A stretch of DNA of 64,000 nucleotides from an uncultured Collinsella sp. (GCA_900541725.1 UQLB01000004.1:54719-118718), one strand, 5' to 3'; counted from the first letter of the stretch, positions 45,961 through 54,556 are shown. Notes: a model not told the origin generated them from the letters alone. A program made the numbers and translations.

Positions 45961-46260
45961 CTACCTCCTCCTGACGGCGCTGAGCGGCTTCGGGGAGAAG
46001 TGCTCGTCGCGCTCGACGGCGGCGAACCCCATCTGGCGGTTCAGCTCCTCCATCTCCTTGATGCTGAAGTAGCCGAGCTCGTCGTCGTAGCCCTCGACGA
46101 GGCCGAACGCCTCGTCCGTGCCGTCGAACTCGAGCAGCCACCAGTCCCATCCGTTCATGCACGAGAAGTAGTGGGCATAGACCGTGGGGTCCTCTGCTCC
46201 GTCCTGCCCATAGAGCCTTGGAGCCGTCTTGGCGATTTCCCTCGTCATCAGCTGCTGCAT
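45961..46260 (-). CDS. DUF2958 protein
   Basis: 99 residues from ATG at 46260, five bases after GGAGG. The DUF2958 pattern is clear: LMTREIAKTAPRLYGQ, DPTVYAHYFS, WDWWLLEFD, ELGYFSIKEMEEL and FSPKPLS. Such proteins are common on conjugative elements of gut bacteria, often near antirestriction and plasmid-maintenance genes; no function is established. An open extension to 46446 is low-complexity and has no ribosome site. Confidence 0.82.
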   Translation of the reverse strand: MQQLMTREIAKTAPRLYGQDGAEDPTVYAHYFSCMNGWDWWLLEFDGTDEAFGLVEGYDDELGYFSIKEMEELNRQMGFAAVERDEHFSPKPLSAVRRR

Positions 46261-46604
46261 CTCTTCCTCCGTTCCGGGCACCCTGCCCTCAACATCTCGC
46301 CCCTGCGGGCAAAGCCGAATGGCGACGCCGCGCGTCGTCGTCGGCTTTGCTCCCTGCAAAGCCGCACCGGAGCGAAGGCGGGTCAAGGGAGGTCCATGAC
46401 GACCTCCACCAACCGGAGCGGAGCGGAGGTTTGTGCGGGGTCTCATGGGCCCCCTTGACGCGGCGTAGCGGAGGTGCCACCCGGCCGCGGAGCCGTGGCC
46501 ATACGGCGGCGCATGCCGGATACCGGCGGCAGCAAAAGGGCCCGCCGGCGGCGGGCCCGAAGGGGAGAATATGGGTTACGCATCGTTTCCGGAAAGGGGC
46601 ATCC
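46261..46604. other. GC-rich gene-free stretch with several small hairpins
   Basis: Divergent promoter region. It contains GGAGGTC-N6-GACCTCC (46394-46413), GCAAAGCCG/CGGCTTTGC-like arms (46310-46354), and the 10-bp-arm palindrome GGGCCCGCCG/CGGCGGGCCC (46538-46558). No gene is seen. One of these hairpins could be part of oriT. Confidence 0.4.
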
Positions 46605-46835
46605 ATGACAGAAGCCGAGCAGAACCAGATCTTCGATATCAGCTACGAGATGCGCGGGCTCGCGGCGACGCTCCTCGCGGCATCCCGCGGCGACCTACAG
46701 GATCCGGACAGAATCGTCGAATATGCCGCAGGCCAAATCGACCGATTTGCCGACAATCTCGCGTCATGCATTACAGGAAAACCTTTCGACTCCGACGAGC
46801 GCCTTGATGGCCTTACGCCTAGCGGACGTTTTTGA
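46605..46835 (+). CDS. Small uncharacterised protein, 76 residues
   Basis: AAGGGG precedes the ATG. The product (MTEAEQNQIFDISYEMRGLA...) is predicted helical and acidic, with no recognised family. An overlapping frame at 46807-46974 (55 residues, basic helix) has no ribosome site and is not called. The gene-free stretch to 47077 holds only the terminator at 46993. Confidence 0.55.
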   Translation: MTEAEQNQIFDISYEMRGLAATLLAASRGDLQDPDRIVEYAAGQIDRFADNLASCITGKPFDSDERLDGLTPSGRF

Positions 46836-46992
46836 CGTTTGGCGGTTGCTCTGTGACATGATAAAAGACCCCCAAGTAGCCCGGAAAGCACGCAAAGAGG
46901 TCTTAAAGCGAAAGGGCACCGCGTATGCGTTGCCCGCCACTTCGCATTGTAGCCGATTGCTTGAGCGATTTTGATATGCAGCATTTTGACCC

Positions 46993-47016
46993 TGACGAGC
47001 GCTCGTCACTTTTTTG
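46993..47016 (+). terminator. Terminator-like hairpin
   Basis: TGACGA-GCGC-TCGTCA stem and tetraloop followed by ACTTTTTT. Confidence 0.6.
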
Positions 47017-47077
47017 AACGGGACATTCGGAGGACAGAGGCCTTTTGACGTACGACGTTTACGTTCCGGCGACGGGT

Positions 47078-47455
47078 CTACACCCCCACGTCGTTCTTGG
47101 TGAGGGTGTTGTCGAACGCCCAGACCCACCAGCGCAGGTGGTCCTCAGCCCCGTGGATGTCGTCCTCCTCGTGGTAGTGCTCGAGCATGAGCTGGGTGCG
47201 CCACTGGCCGAAGCGAACGGTGTAGGTGGCCGTCTGGGCGTTCTGCACGATAGCCCCGAAGGGCTCGATCTCGAGGATCTGATCGATGGTGAAGCAGCGC
47301 CCGTCCGGCCAGCAGACGCGGATGGGGACCATGGTCCCGTCGGCGTTTGCGCGGGCGTAGACGTCGACGTACTGCTTGTGGACGCGCCGACCTGGCCTGT
47401 CGCCGCGGGCGCGCACCGTGATGCCGCCGCCGAAGTCCTTGGTGTGATCTGTCAC
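47078..47455 (-). CDS. Small WPDGR-type protein, copy 2
   Basis: 125 residues from a GTG at 47455 that overlaps the stop of copy 1 (GTGA). Shares with copy 1 the pattern VPIRVCWPDGR-x-(3)-ID followed by a tyrosine-rich strand and a W-rich end. The pattern recalls the small proteins found beside Y-family polymerase (UmuC-like) genes, but no polymerase is here. Function unknown. An upstream extension to 47512 has no ribosome site. Confidence 0.62.
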   Translation of the reverse strand: MTDHTKDFGGGITVRARGDRPGRRVHKQYVDVYARANADGTMVPIRVCWPDGRCFTIDQILEIEPFGAIVQNAQTATYTVRFGQWRTQLMLEHYHEEDDIHGAEDHLRWWVWAFDNTLTKNDVGV

Positions 47456-47769
47456 GCGGGCGTCACCGCCATGCCGCTGCCACGCTCGACGAACCAGTCG
47501 TCGTGCTCCCACCAGACCGTCTTGCGCTGCTTTGCGATGCAGACGTCGTAGCGCACGCAGAGATTGCCGAAGAGGGCGCGGCCGAACTCGGAGCGGAAGT
47601 AGATGGACTCGACCTGCCAGGAGCGGCCGTCGGGCCAGTGGATGGTGACCGGGTCGGACGGGCCACGGTCGGGGTCGTCGGTCCCGTTGACGTCCACCGG
47701 GATGTAGATGCGGCGGTCCTCCGTGGGGATGCCGCAGGTGCCCGCGAGGGAGTGCTTCTTCATGATCAT
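47452..47769 (-). CDS. Small WPDGR-type protein, copy 1
   Basis: 105 residues, with GGAGG eight bases before ATG. Contains PVTIHWPDGRSWQVESI and ends near HDDWFVERG. Related to the next gene, with which it is translationally coupled. The W-F-V-E-R end and beta-rich middle recall the accessory protein next to umuC-type genes of Gram-positive bacteria. Function unknown. Confidence 0.65.
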   Translation of the reverse strand: MIMKKHSLAGTCGIPTEDRRIYIPVDVNGTDDPDRGPSDPVTIHWPDGRSWQVESIYFRSEFGRALFGNLCVRYDVCIAKQRKTVWWEHDDWFVERGSGMAVTPA

Positions 47770-47936
47770 ATGCCTTACCTCCCGTACACGTGTTCGTGTT
47801 TTGCTTCTACCAGTATCGGCCGGGCGTTTGGTTTTGTAAAGCGAACATGGTGTGGGGGTTGCGTGGTTGTGTCTGGGCGGGGTGGTAAAAGGGCGAGTGC
47901 TCGCGTTGGTCTATCATCTGATGCCAATACGAGCGA

Positions 47937-48704
47937 ATGGGAGCCATCTTGTTTACTTACTATCATGTCGATAAATGGGGAAATCTCGTCGCCGTCGATC
48001 TGCTTCCCTACATCGTTGCGGCCGTTGTCTCGATTGTTCTCATCTGCTGCGTCGTCTCTCTGGTGCGAAGAGTCCTGGCGAATCCCTTTCACTACCCATA
48101 CTTCGTCGAGCGGTTCGATGTCTCCGGCAGGCGCAACGTGAAGATCGACGACCTGATAGATCGCTTTATGCTCGAGCCCGCCAACTGGGAAAAGATAGTC
48201 GCGGAGCGCTCCTGCATCCAGGAGTGGAAGGCACAGCAGGAGGAATACCTGAAGACCTGCAGCCTGCGGAAGCGCCGGGAGCGGCAATACGCCAAGACAC
48301 TCGACGACGCGCACGCGTTCCAGTTTGTCACGTGCCGTGAGCAGACACGCTACAGGCAGAGGAACTACGTGAAGACGTCCTACAAGGTGTCCGTGGACGA
48401 TAGCGTGATGGCCGTGAGCTGGGACTGGGTTGTGAACAGGCGAAACCGCCTCGCCGCCATTAACGACGAAGCGACGCTCAGGGATTACCATGCTCGCAAC
48501 CAGCGGAAGCTGATGACTAAACAGCTGCGCGAGCAGATAGCGCGAAGGGACAACTACACCTGCCAGATGTGCGGGAAGTACATGCCCGATGGTGTTGGAT
48601 TGCACATCGACCATATCGTGCCGGTCGCTAGGGGCGGTAAGACCGTGCCGTCTAATCTGCAGGTGCTCTGCTCGAAGTGCAACGGGCGGAAGGGCGCGAG
48701 GTAG
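47937..48704 (+). CDS. Membrane-anchored HNH endonuclease
   Basis: 255 residues. One strong N-terminal membrane helix (about 17-43, LLPYIVAAVVSIVLICCVVS) is followed by a charged helical middle. A complete C-terminal HNH domain follows: YTCQMCGKYM, LHIDHIVPVARGGKT, then NLQVLCSKCNGRKG, with four zinc cysteines and the catalytic DH pair. It lies next to the Mrr remnant and the Type ISP enzyme, so it belongs to a defence-like cargo. Start uncertain: ATG at 47937, or TTG at 47949 with GGGAG five bases ahead. Confidence 0.8.
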   Translation: MGAILFTYYHVDKWGNLVAVDLLPYIVAAVVSIVLICCVVSLVRRVLANPFHYPYFVERFDVSGRRNVKIDDLIDRFMLEPANWEKIVAERSCIQEWKAQQEEYLKTCSLRKRRERQYAKTLDDAHAFQFVTCREQTRYRQRNYVKTSYKVSVDDSVMAVSWDWVVNRRNRLAAINDEATLRDYHARNQRKLMTKQLREQIARRDNYTCQMCGKYMPDGVGLHIDHIVPVARGGKTVPSNLQVLCSKCNGRKGAR

Positions 48705-48715
48705 CCGCTTGCTCG

Positions 48716-48901
48716 CTATTCTTCGAAGAAGTCCGTGTCCACGGCCTTGATTTCGTAAACCTGCCTTGTGCTCACGCCGACACCGTAGTCGATCATGAGG
48801 CCGGCGAGCGCGGGGCCGTCGACGAGCACGACCGTCTGGCCGAGTAGACCTTCTGCATAGCGTCGTGCCTCCTTCGAGAACCGGGCAGTTGTGATAACCA
48901 T
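48716..48901 (-). pseudogene. Mrr-type restriction endonuclease remnant (C-terminal ~60 residues)
   Basis: The frame reads VITTARFSKEARRYAE, VVLVDGPALAGLMIDYGVGV and ends in DTDFFEE, the C-terminal part of Mrr-like type IV restriction enzymes. The upstream frame is closed by a TAG thirteen codons before the ATG, and the nuclease core (D-x(n)-QxK) is absent. A leftover of an earlier restriction gene. Confidence 0.75.
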
Positions 48902-48989
48902 CCGTCCCGCGGCGACACGCTATCGGGCGATGTTCATCAACCCCAATATGCAACGTCGCTATCCGCGAATCATGAATCCCCTTCAGCTG

Positions 48990-51900
48990 TTACTTCACCT
49001 TCCATGCGGCGGGCCAGTCGGCAGGCTGGGCCTTCTCGTTCAGGGCTGGCAACTCGTTAACGATAGCGATGGTCTCCATCGACACGGTCACGACGCGCTC
49101 GACCAGGTCGACGATATAGCGCGGGTCGTCGCTGTAGTCGTTGGGGTCGTTGACGATGCCCGACGCCTTGTCCTTGCGGACCTGATAGCGATCCATGAGC
49201 CAGCCGATGGCCGAGCGCCCATTAACGACGTACTCGTATGCCCCAAGCGGGATACCGCGCAGCGTCATGTTCTCGGCGACCTTGAGGACGGTCATGTCCT
49301 GGCCCTTGGGATGCCCCTCGTCCTTCTTGCACTTGCCGAATGCCATCTTGACCGTACGGCCAGGGTTCACCGAGTCACCGTCCTCGACAATCGATGCCCA
49401 TGGGTCAATTTCCTCGTAATCGAGATGAAGATGGGCGAGTTTTCGTCCCGCCTCCGAAAACCTGGCAAAGTCCGCAGCGAGCGGGATGCGCGGCAGCTCT
49501 TTCTTGAGATTCGACTCGAAGCGTTTACGATACTCAGGAGAGTGCAGGATGCCGTAGACGTAATAAAAGATATCGGTCTTGGTGAGCTCGATGCCTCCGT
49601 CCTTCTTGTAGCGGTTCGGAAACGCGTGCGGATAAGCATCACGGAAAACCTTAAGGGTTTCATCAGTGATGGCATCGTGGCGCGTATAGGACCGTTCGAC
49701 ACAAGGCGCCTCATTACCATAAAGAGACGTCTGGTCACCAGAAGCAGCACGGCCATTTCCGCTGAAGAGATTCATCCCGACTTGCTTTTCTTCATACCAG
49801 AACAGAGGGAAACACTGATTTCCGCCATGAGCGGTCAGACTGGGAATCGAATCATAAATCAATGCGTAAAACGGCACCGCTTCATTTCCTTGAACCGTAA
49901 TGACCAAATTATCCAAGCAACGGAAGGAGTCCTGCTGGTAGGTCATTTCGGCCCCGCCTTTTCCCGTTATCTTTGAGAGGATATCGGGCTGCTGGTAGGT
50001 CCTTTCGGCCTTTTCCCTCCCGCTTACCGCGAGAGGGAAAAGGCGGGGCTGCTGGTAGGTCATTTCGTTCATCACACGGTCGTAGTAAACCCATTGCTTA
50101 CAGAACGGCCTATACGACCCCATTACGACCTCGTCACAGTTATAGACCAGCCGCTCTCCCTTCCTAGCAGCATCCTCCATACGCCGCGTCCAGCTGAAGC
50201 GGGTCGGATCATATTCAATTGCGCGCCCTTCGCCCTTCGCGGTTTGAATCTCAGCGTCCATGTTCGATAGCAGGCGCTCCATTTGTTCCTGCACTTTCGA
50301 ACGAGAAAATCCCCACGCCCAAGGGTCGCGCTGCGTTTTAAGGCCCGCAGACCAGATGGTAAATAGACCGTAGGGGGGCTTCCTCTTCGTTACTCCCAGC
50401 GGTGCGAATTCATAAAACGAATCGTCTCGCTGATTCAGCCAGTCACCGTATCTGTCAGGCCTGATAATCGACCATTCCATGTCGCCATTGACCGCAAAAT
50501 CGCGAATCAGATTCAACTTGTCCTCGCGGCTTAGATAGTCGCCAATATCGTGGTAGTGGATAACGCCACGCTCTTTAGAATCTGGATTCTTGACCAGCAT
50601 GGTTATAGCGACACCGATTTTCGCGCCAGCATCAAACACCTTGCCACCCTCGCGCTTCCAATCTGAAGTGTTCTGGTTCCCCTTAAGGTTGAAGACATAG
50701 ATGCTATTAAACTCCTCGACGAGCGAGCGACGAAACCCGTTGGACGAGGACCCGTCGACCCAGCCCCCGTTGCTAACGAAACAGACGATGCCCTTATCCT
50801 TGATTCGGTCACTCGCCCACCTGAACGCTCGGATGTAAGAATCGTACAGGGAATTTTTATTGGTCGCAGTTGTCTTCGCAACGTACGTCTGCGCGATGCG
50901 ACTGTCGAGCGTCGGATACTTCTCGTTCTGGTTGTTGTCGTTGGCGCTCGTCTGGCCCACCGAGTATGGGGGGTTGCCCACAATCACCCGGATCGGGAGC
51001 GCGTTCTGGATGCGCACGCGGTCCGTGTTGTCGTAGAACACCTCATCGTCGAGCGTGTTCGACTCCTCGGTCATCTGGAACGTGTCGGTGAGCACCGCGC
51101 CCTCGAATGGCTGATAGCCGCCGCCCATGCGGGCATGGTAGGCGTACTCGATATTCACCGTCATGATGTAGTACGCGAGCAGCAGGATCTCGTTGGAGTG
51201 GATCTCGCGGGTGTACTTGCGCTTGAGCTTCTCGTCGGGGATGAGGTCGCTCTCGATGAGGTGCGCCATGAACGAGCCCGTGCCCGCGAAGGGGTCCAGG
51301 ATATGCACGCGGTCGTCGGCAAGCGACTGGCCGAACTCGCGCTTGAGAACGCGGTCGGTCTCGCGGAGGATGTAGTCGATGATCTCGGTCGGGGTGTAGA
51401 CGACGCCCATCTTGTCCGAGGTCGCCTTGAACGCGACCTTGAAGAACTTCTCGTAGAGGTCGCGGATGAGCTGCTGGCGCGCCGCATCCGACTGGATGGC
51501 GGCCGCGCGGCGGCGCACGCTCGCATACACGTCGTCGAGGACCTCGGAATCCGACGCCTCCTCGATCTTATGCTCTTCGAGCACACCAAGGAAACGTTCG
51601 ATGGCGACGGACACGGGGTTCGACTTCGCGAACTCAAAGTCTCCGAATAGGGCGTCGAACACCGGGACGGTGATGATGTGCTGGGCGATCATCTCGACCG
51701 CGTCCTGCTCGGTGATGCTGGGATTTAGCGAGTCCTGAAGGCCGTGCAGGAACGTCTTGAAGCTGCCGGACACCTCGTCGTTCTCGCGGACGAGTTTGCC
51801 GATGCGCTCGATGTGGCGCTGGGCGATCTTCGCCACGTCCTCGGCCCACTCGTCCCAGTAGATACGCGTGCCGCACTTCTTGACCAGCGTGGTCTTGACG

Positions 51901-54053
51901 GCCTTCTCCCAGCGCTCGACCGGGAAGAACGTGAGCCTCATCTGCACGCCCTGCGTGATCTCCGCCGCCTTCTGGCTCTCCTCCTCCTGCTTGAGCTTGA
52001 GGTCGCCGGCGTCCCACCCCTTCTGGTTGGCAGATCCGGCAACCTTGTTCTTCTCGGCCTCCTGCTGGAGGGCGAGCGCGTTGACCTTGGCCTCGATTCG
52101 CTCGTCGTGCGAGCGGAGGGCCTGGAGGATGCTCCAGACGTTCGCGAACACCTTGCTGTCGTCGAGCGCCTCCTCCGGCGTCATGCCGGCGGGGACGAAA
52201 ATGGGCAGGATGATATAGCCGAAGTCCTTGCCCTCGGCGCGCCTCATGACGCGGCCGACGGCCTGGACGACGTCAACGGTCGAGTTCTTGGCATTGAAGA
52301 AGATGACGGCGTCGAGGTTGGGCACGTCGATGCCCTCGGCGAGGCAGCGCGCGTTGGTGAGGATGCGGCACTCGTCCTCGGCGACGTCCCCTCCGAGCCA
52401 GGTGATGTTTCTCGTGCGTTGGTCGGACGGCATGTTGCCGTCGACATGGCGCAGCTCGCACTTGAGCGGGAGCTCCTCGTGCTCGTCTTCGGCAAACTTC
52501 TCGACGATTTGCGAGAAGGCCTCCGTGATGGTCTTCGATGCATTGATGGTCGAGCAGAAGCCGACGGCGCGGTGCAGCGGCTTGCAGTCGGTCACCATGG
52601 TCTCGACGTCATCGACGACGAGCATGCCACCGAGGCCGGTCGCGTCGTCGGGCGCGCCCTCGCCGTGATCGACGAGGCCCTTCCAGCAGCCGATAATCTT
52701 GCCGATGTCCGAGGGCTCCAGGCTCATGGCGTTGACGCCCTGGTCGCTCTCCAGGGAGGGCAGGCGGTCCCCGATGGCATCCTCCTGGACGGTGAGCACG
52801 ACGACCTTGTAGTCGGTGAGCAGCTTCTGCTCCACGGCCTCGCCGAACTTGATCTGGTAGGCGGTGGGGCCGTAGATGGACTCGTCGTCCATGGAGGCGA
52901 TGGTGTAGTCCTCCTCGGCGCCCTTGCGCTTGGCGGTCTCTCCGTAGATGCGCGGGGTCGCCGTCATGTACAGGCGCTTCTTGGCGGCAACGTTCTCGTT
53001 GAAGTGGATCTTCATGAAGGCCGAAGCCTCAGTCTTGGAGACGCCGGGGAGGGCGTTGCCGGTCGTGCGGTGGGCCTCGTCGCACACGACGACATCGAAC
53101 TCGGGCATGCCGAGCGCCTGCGCGTCATGGATGACGCCGATAGATTGGTAGGTCGAGAAGATGACGACCAGGCCGTCGGGGTTCGAGCGTCTGCAACGCT
53201 TGAACGAGCGGTACAGGCTCTCGGGATTCGTCGTTGCGGGATACTCGAATGAATCGAGCGTCATCGGGATGACGTCGTCCTTGCGCGACGCTTTCGAGTC
53301 CGAGCAGACGACGAGCGAGGACATGGGCATGCGGCTCTGGCCCATCCACTCGCGCATGGACTGTCCGACGAGGGAGATCGACGGCGCGCAGAAGAGGATT
53401 GTGCCGGCGGCGGGGCCGATCCAGTCCTCGACGAGGCGAAGGGACATGAGCGTCTTTCCCGTGCCGCACGCCATGATCGCCTTGCAGCGGTCAAACTCGG
53501 CCCACTTCTCCTCGATTGCCGCGACCGCGCGCTCCTGATGAGAGCGGAGGTCGTAGGTCACCCGCTCGCCGGCGGGGACGCCCTCGATAAACGGAGTCCA
53601 GTCGATATTGGAGGCCGCCATCTTGGCGGTATCGATGTACATGGATCCGCTGGCGTCGATTTGCTTCTGGAGGTTCTTTCCCGGGCCCTTCGCCGTCGTC
53701 ATGACCATCAGGGAGTCGACGCCGTCGATAAACGCCGCATGGGCGAAGAACGAGTCGCAGATGCCCTTGGGAAGGTCCTTCTCGCCGTCATAGCACTTGC
53801 ATTGGATCGCCCACCATTCCCCCGCCTCGGCGGTCTGGGCCATGAGGTCGATTCCGTTGTCTTGGGTGTCGTGGACGGGACAATCGTCCCATTCGAGTGC
53901 CTGGGCTATCGTCCCGACACGGGAGAAGAACAGTGCGTAGAAGGGGTCGTTCTTGAGATAATAAACGCAGGCCGCCTCATACTTGTCGCCCTTCTCCTTG
54001 GTCGTTGCCGACCCGTTGACGATAGGGTCAAGGGCATCGTAGACGGTCTTCAT
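48990..54053 (-). CDS. Type ISP (LlaBIII/LlaGI-like) single-chain restriction-modification enzyme
   Basis: 1687 residues. In order: Mrr-like nuclease (about 15-110, DNGIDLMAQ ... WWAIQCKCYD), SF2 translocase (Walker A MACGTGKTL near 193, DEAH near 322, motif VI QAVGRVMRRAEGK), coupling helices (about 650-880), gamma-type N6-adenine methyltransferase (DPFAGTG near 920, NPPYSVG near 1024) and a C-terminal target-recognition region (about 1200-1690). It methylates one adenine of its site and, on unmodified DNA, translocates and cleaves. AAGGAG precedes the ATG. It needs no separate specificity subunit. An unusual repeat lies within the C-terminal region. Confidence 0.93.
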   Translation of the reverse strand: MKTVYDALDPIVNGSATTKEKGDKYEAACVYYLKNDPFYALFFSRVGTIAQALEWDDCPVHDTQDNGIDLMAQTAEAGEWWAIQCKCYDGEKDLPKGICDSFFAHAAFIDGVDSLMVMTTAKGPGKNLQKQIDASGSMYIDTAKMAASNIDWTPFIEGVPAGERVTYDLRSHQERAVAAIEEKWAEFDRCKAIMACGTGKTLMSLRLVEDWIGPAAGTILFCAPSISLVGQSMREWMGQSRMPMSSLVVCSDSKASRKDDVIPMTLDSFEYPATTNPESLYRSFKRCRRSNPDGLVVIFSTYQSIGVIHDAQALGMPEFDVVVCDEAHRTTGNALPGVSKTEASAFMKIHFNENVAAKKRLYMTATPRIYGETAKRKGAEEDYTIASMDDESIYGPTAYQIKFGEAVEQKLLTDYKVVVLTVQEDAIGDRLPSLESDQGVNAMSLEPSDIGKIIGCWKGLVDHGEGAPDDATGLGGMLVVDDVETMVTDCKPLHRAVGFCSTINASKTITEAFSQIVEKFAEDEHEELPLKCELRHVDGNMPSDQRTRNITWLGGDVAEDECRILTNARCLAEGIDVPNLDAVIFFNAKNSTVDVVQAVGRVMRRAEGKDFGYIILPIFVPAGMTPEEALDDSKVFANVWSILQALRSHDERIEAKVNALALQQEAEKNKVAGSANQKGWDAGDLKLKQEEESQKAAEITQGVQMRLTFFPVERWEKAVKTTLVKKCGTRIYWDEWAEDVAKIAQRHIERIGKLVRENDEVSGSFKTFLHGLQDSLNPSITEQDAVEMIAQHIITVPVFDALFGDFEFAKSNPVSVAIERFLGVLEEHKIEEASDSEVLDDVYASVRRRAAAIQSDAARQQLIRDLYEKFFKVAFKATSDKMGVVYTPTEIIDYILRETDRVLKREFGQSLADDRVHILDPFAGTGSFMAHLIESDLIPDEKLKRKYTREIHSNEILLLAYYIMTVNIEYAYHARMGGGYQPFEGAVLTDTFQMTEESNTLDDEVFYDNTDRVRIQNALPIRVIVGNPPYSVGQTSANDNNQNEKYPTLDSRIAQTYVAKTTATNKNSLYDSYIRAFRWASDRIKDKGIVCFVSNGGWVDGSSSNGFRRSLVEEFNSIYVFNLKGNQNTSDWKREGGKVFDAGAKIGVAITMLVKNPDSKERGVIHYHDIGDYLSREDKLNLIRDFAVNGDMEWSIIRPDRYGDWLNQRDDSFYEFAPLGVTKRKPPYGLFTIWSAGLKTQRDPWAWGFSRSKVQEQMERLLSNMDAEIQTAKGEGRAIEYDPTRFSWTRRMEDAARKGERLVYNCDEVVMGSYRPFCKQWVYYDRVMNEMTYQQPRLFPLAVSGREKAERTYQQPDILSKITGKGGAEMTYQQDSFRCLDNLVITVQGNEAVPFYALIYDSIPSLTAHGGNQCFPLFWYEEKQVGMNLFSGNGRAASGDQTSLYGNEAPCVERSYTRHDAITDETLKVFRDAYPHAFPNRYKKDGGIELTKTDIFYYVYGILHSPEYRKRFESNLKKELPRIPLAADFARFSEAGRKLAHLHLDYEEIDPWASIVEDGDSVNPGRTVKMAFGKCKKDEGHPKGQDMTVLKVAENMTLRGIPLGAYEYVVNGRSAIGWLMDRYQVRKDKASGIVNDPNDYSDDPRYIVDLVERVVTVSMETIAIVNELPALNEKAQPADWPAAWKVK
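49932..50067. repeat. Triplicated 19-mer with palindromic spacers inside the Type ISP gene
   Basis: CTGCTGGTAGGTCATTTCG occurs at 49932-49950, 49989-50007 (one mismatch) and 50049-50067, at in-frame spacings of 57 and 60 bp. Each copy encodes a TYQQ-containing stretch. The spacers carry a 15-bp inverted repeat (49951-49965 / 50035-50049) and a nested 12-bp one (50008-50019 / 50033-50044). The reading frame stays open through it. Confidence 0.85.
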
Positions 54054-54205
54054 ATAGCGACTCCTTTGTTGTTATTCAGACGTCACTATTTTAGCTAAGG
54101 ACCGCCGAAACTCTTTCTAATTGGAGTTTATCGGTCGACAAGTCAAGCCGACCGGCCCGCGATTATCAATGGTTTATATGCTTCACAAAATAAATTGCCA
54201 CAGGA

Positions 54206-54227
54206 TTCACCCGCAATTCACCCGCAA
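54206..54227 (+). repeat. Right tandem 11-mer (likely integrase arm site)
   Basis: Same 22-bp TTCACCCGCAA tandem as at 36579-36600, 42 bp inside attR. The rest of 54054-54240 is AT-rich and holds the upstream region of the Type ISP gene. Confidence 0.65.
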
Positions 54228-54241
54228 AGTCAACCAATAAA

Positions 54242-54274
54242 GAAAAAGCTCGGAAACAATTATGCTTCCGAGCT
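54242..54274 (-). terminator. Element-borne terminator for the tRNA(fMet) gene
   Basis: AGCTCGGAA / TTCCGAGCT stem with a T-run on the minus strand, placed exactly where the original terminator (now at 36388-36417) used to be relative to the tRNA. The stem sequence differs from the original outside the shared AGCTCG. Confidence 0.8.
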
Positions 54275-54333
54275 GCAAGTTCTTGGTCGCGGGGGCAGGA
54301 TTTGAACCTACGACCTCCGGGTTATGAGCCCGG
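54269..54333. other. attR: 65-bp direct repeat within tRNA(fMet)
   Basis: Identical to 36412-36476. Covers the 3' 50 bases of the tRNA and 15 bases beyond it. Confidence 0.88.
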
Positions 54334-54360
54334 CGAGCTACCAGACTGCTCCACCCCGCA
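54284..54360 (-). tRNA. tRNA-fMet (CAT), initiator
   Basis: 77 nucleotides with encoded CCA. The cloverleaf is complete, with anticodon loop CTCATAA on a stem ending in three G-C pairs (CCGGG/CCCGG), the initiator hallmark. Aligned to bacterial initiators, positions 1 and 72 are T and G, so the first acceptor pair is not Watson-Crick, as expected for an initiator although the usual mismatch is C-A. The gene stays intact at attR after integration. Confidence 0.92.
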
Positions 54361-54391
54361 ATGTCTGGGCGCCTCATGTGCGCAAGAAAGA

Positions 54392-54420
54392 ATATTACGC
54401 GGGAGTTCGGTAAACGGCAA
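54392..54420 (-). promoter_or_regulatory. Promoter of tRNA(fMet)
   Basis: TTGCCG (54415-54420) and TAATAT (54392-54397) on the minus strand, spaced 17 bp, with transcription expected about 25 bases before the tRNA. It lies outside the element, so expression is kept. Confidence 0.7.
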
Positions 54421-54556
54421 GGAAAATCTCGTAGAGCATAATTCCTTCATATTTAAACCCCTCAGCCCCTATCACCGTAAACGAATCGCAGCCGAGCGCC
54501 GTCGGCGGCGCGTATACAATGGTGCGCGTCCTTTTATGCCAACACTGGGAGTAGAC

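Larger units (their letters stand above)
36412..54333. mobile_element. Integrative mobilizable element in the tRNA(fMet) gene, about 17.9 kb
   Basis: Bounded by a 65-bp perfect direct repeat (36412-36476 and 54269-54333). It carries a tyrosine integrase at one end, RHH protein, relaxase and coupling protein, but no type IV secretion genes. It could be excised and mobilised by a helper, but not self-transferred on this evidence. Cargo is restriction-modification and nuclease genes plus several unknowns. Base composition is mosaic: integrase end moderate, transfer block very GC-rich. Confidence 0.88.

Noticed and set aside
46807..46974. 55-codon basic frame overlapping the 76-residue gene
   Set aside because: No ribosome site and no recognisable sequence; kept only as a remark.
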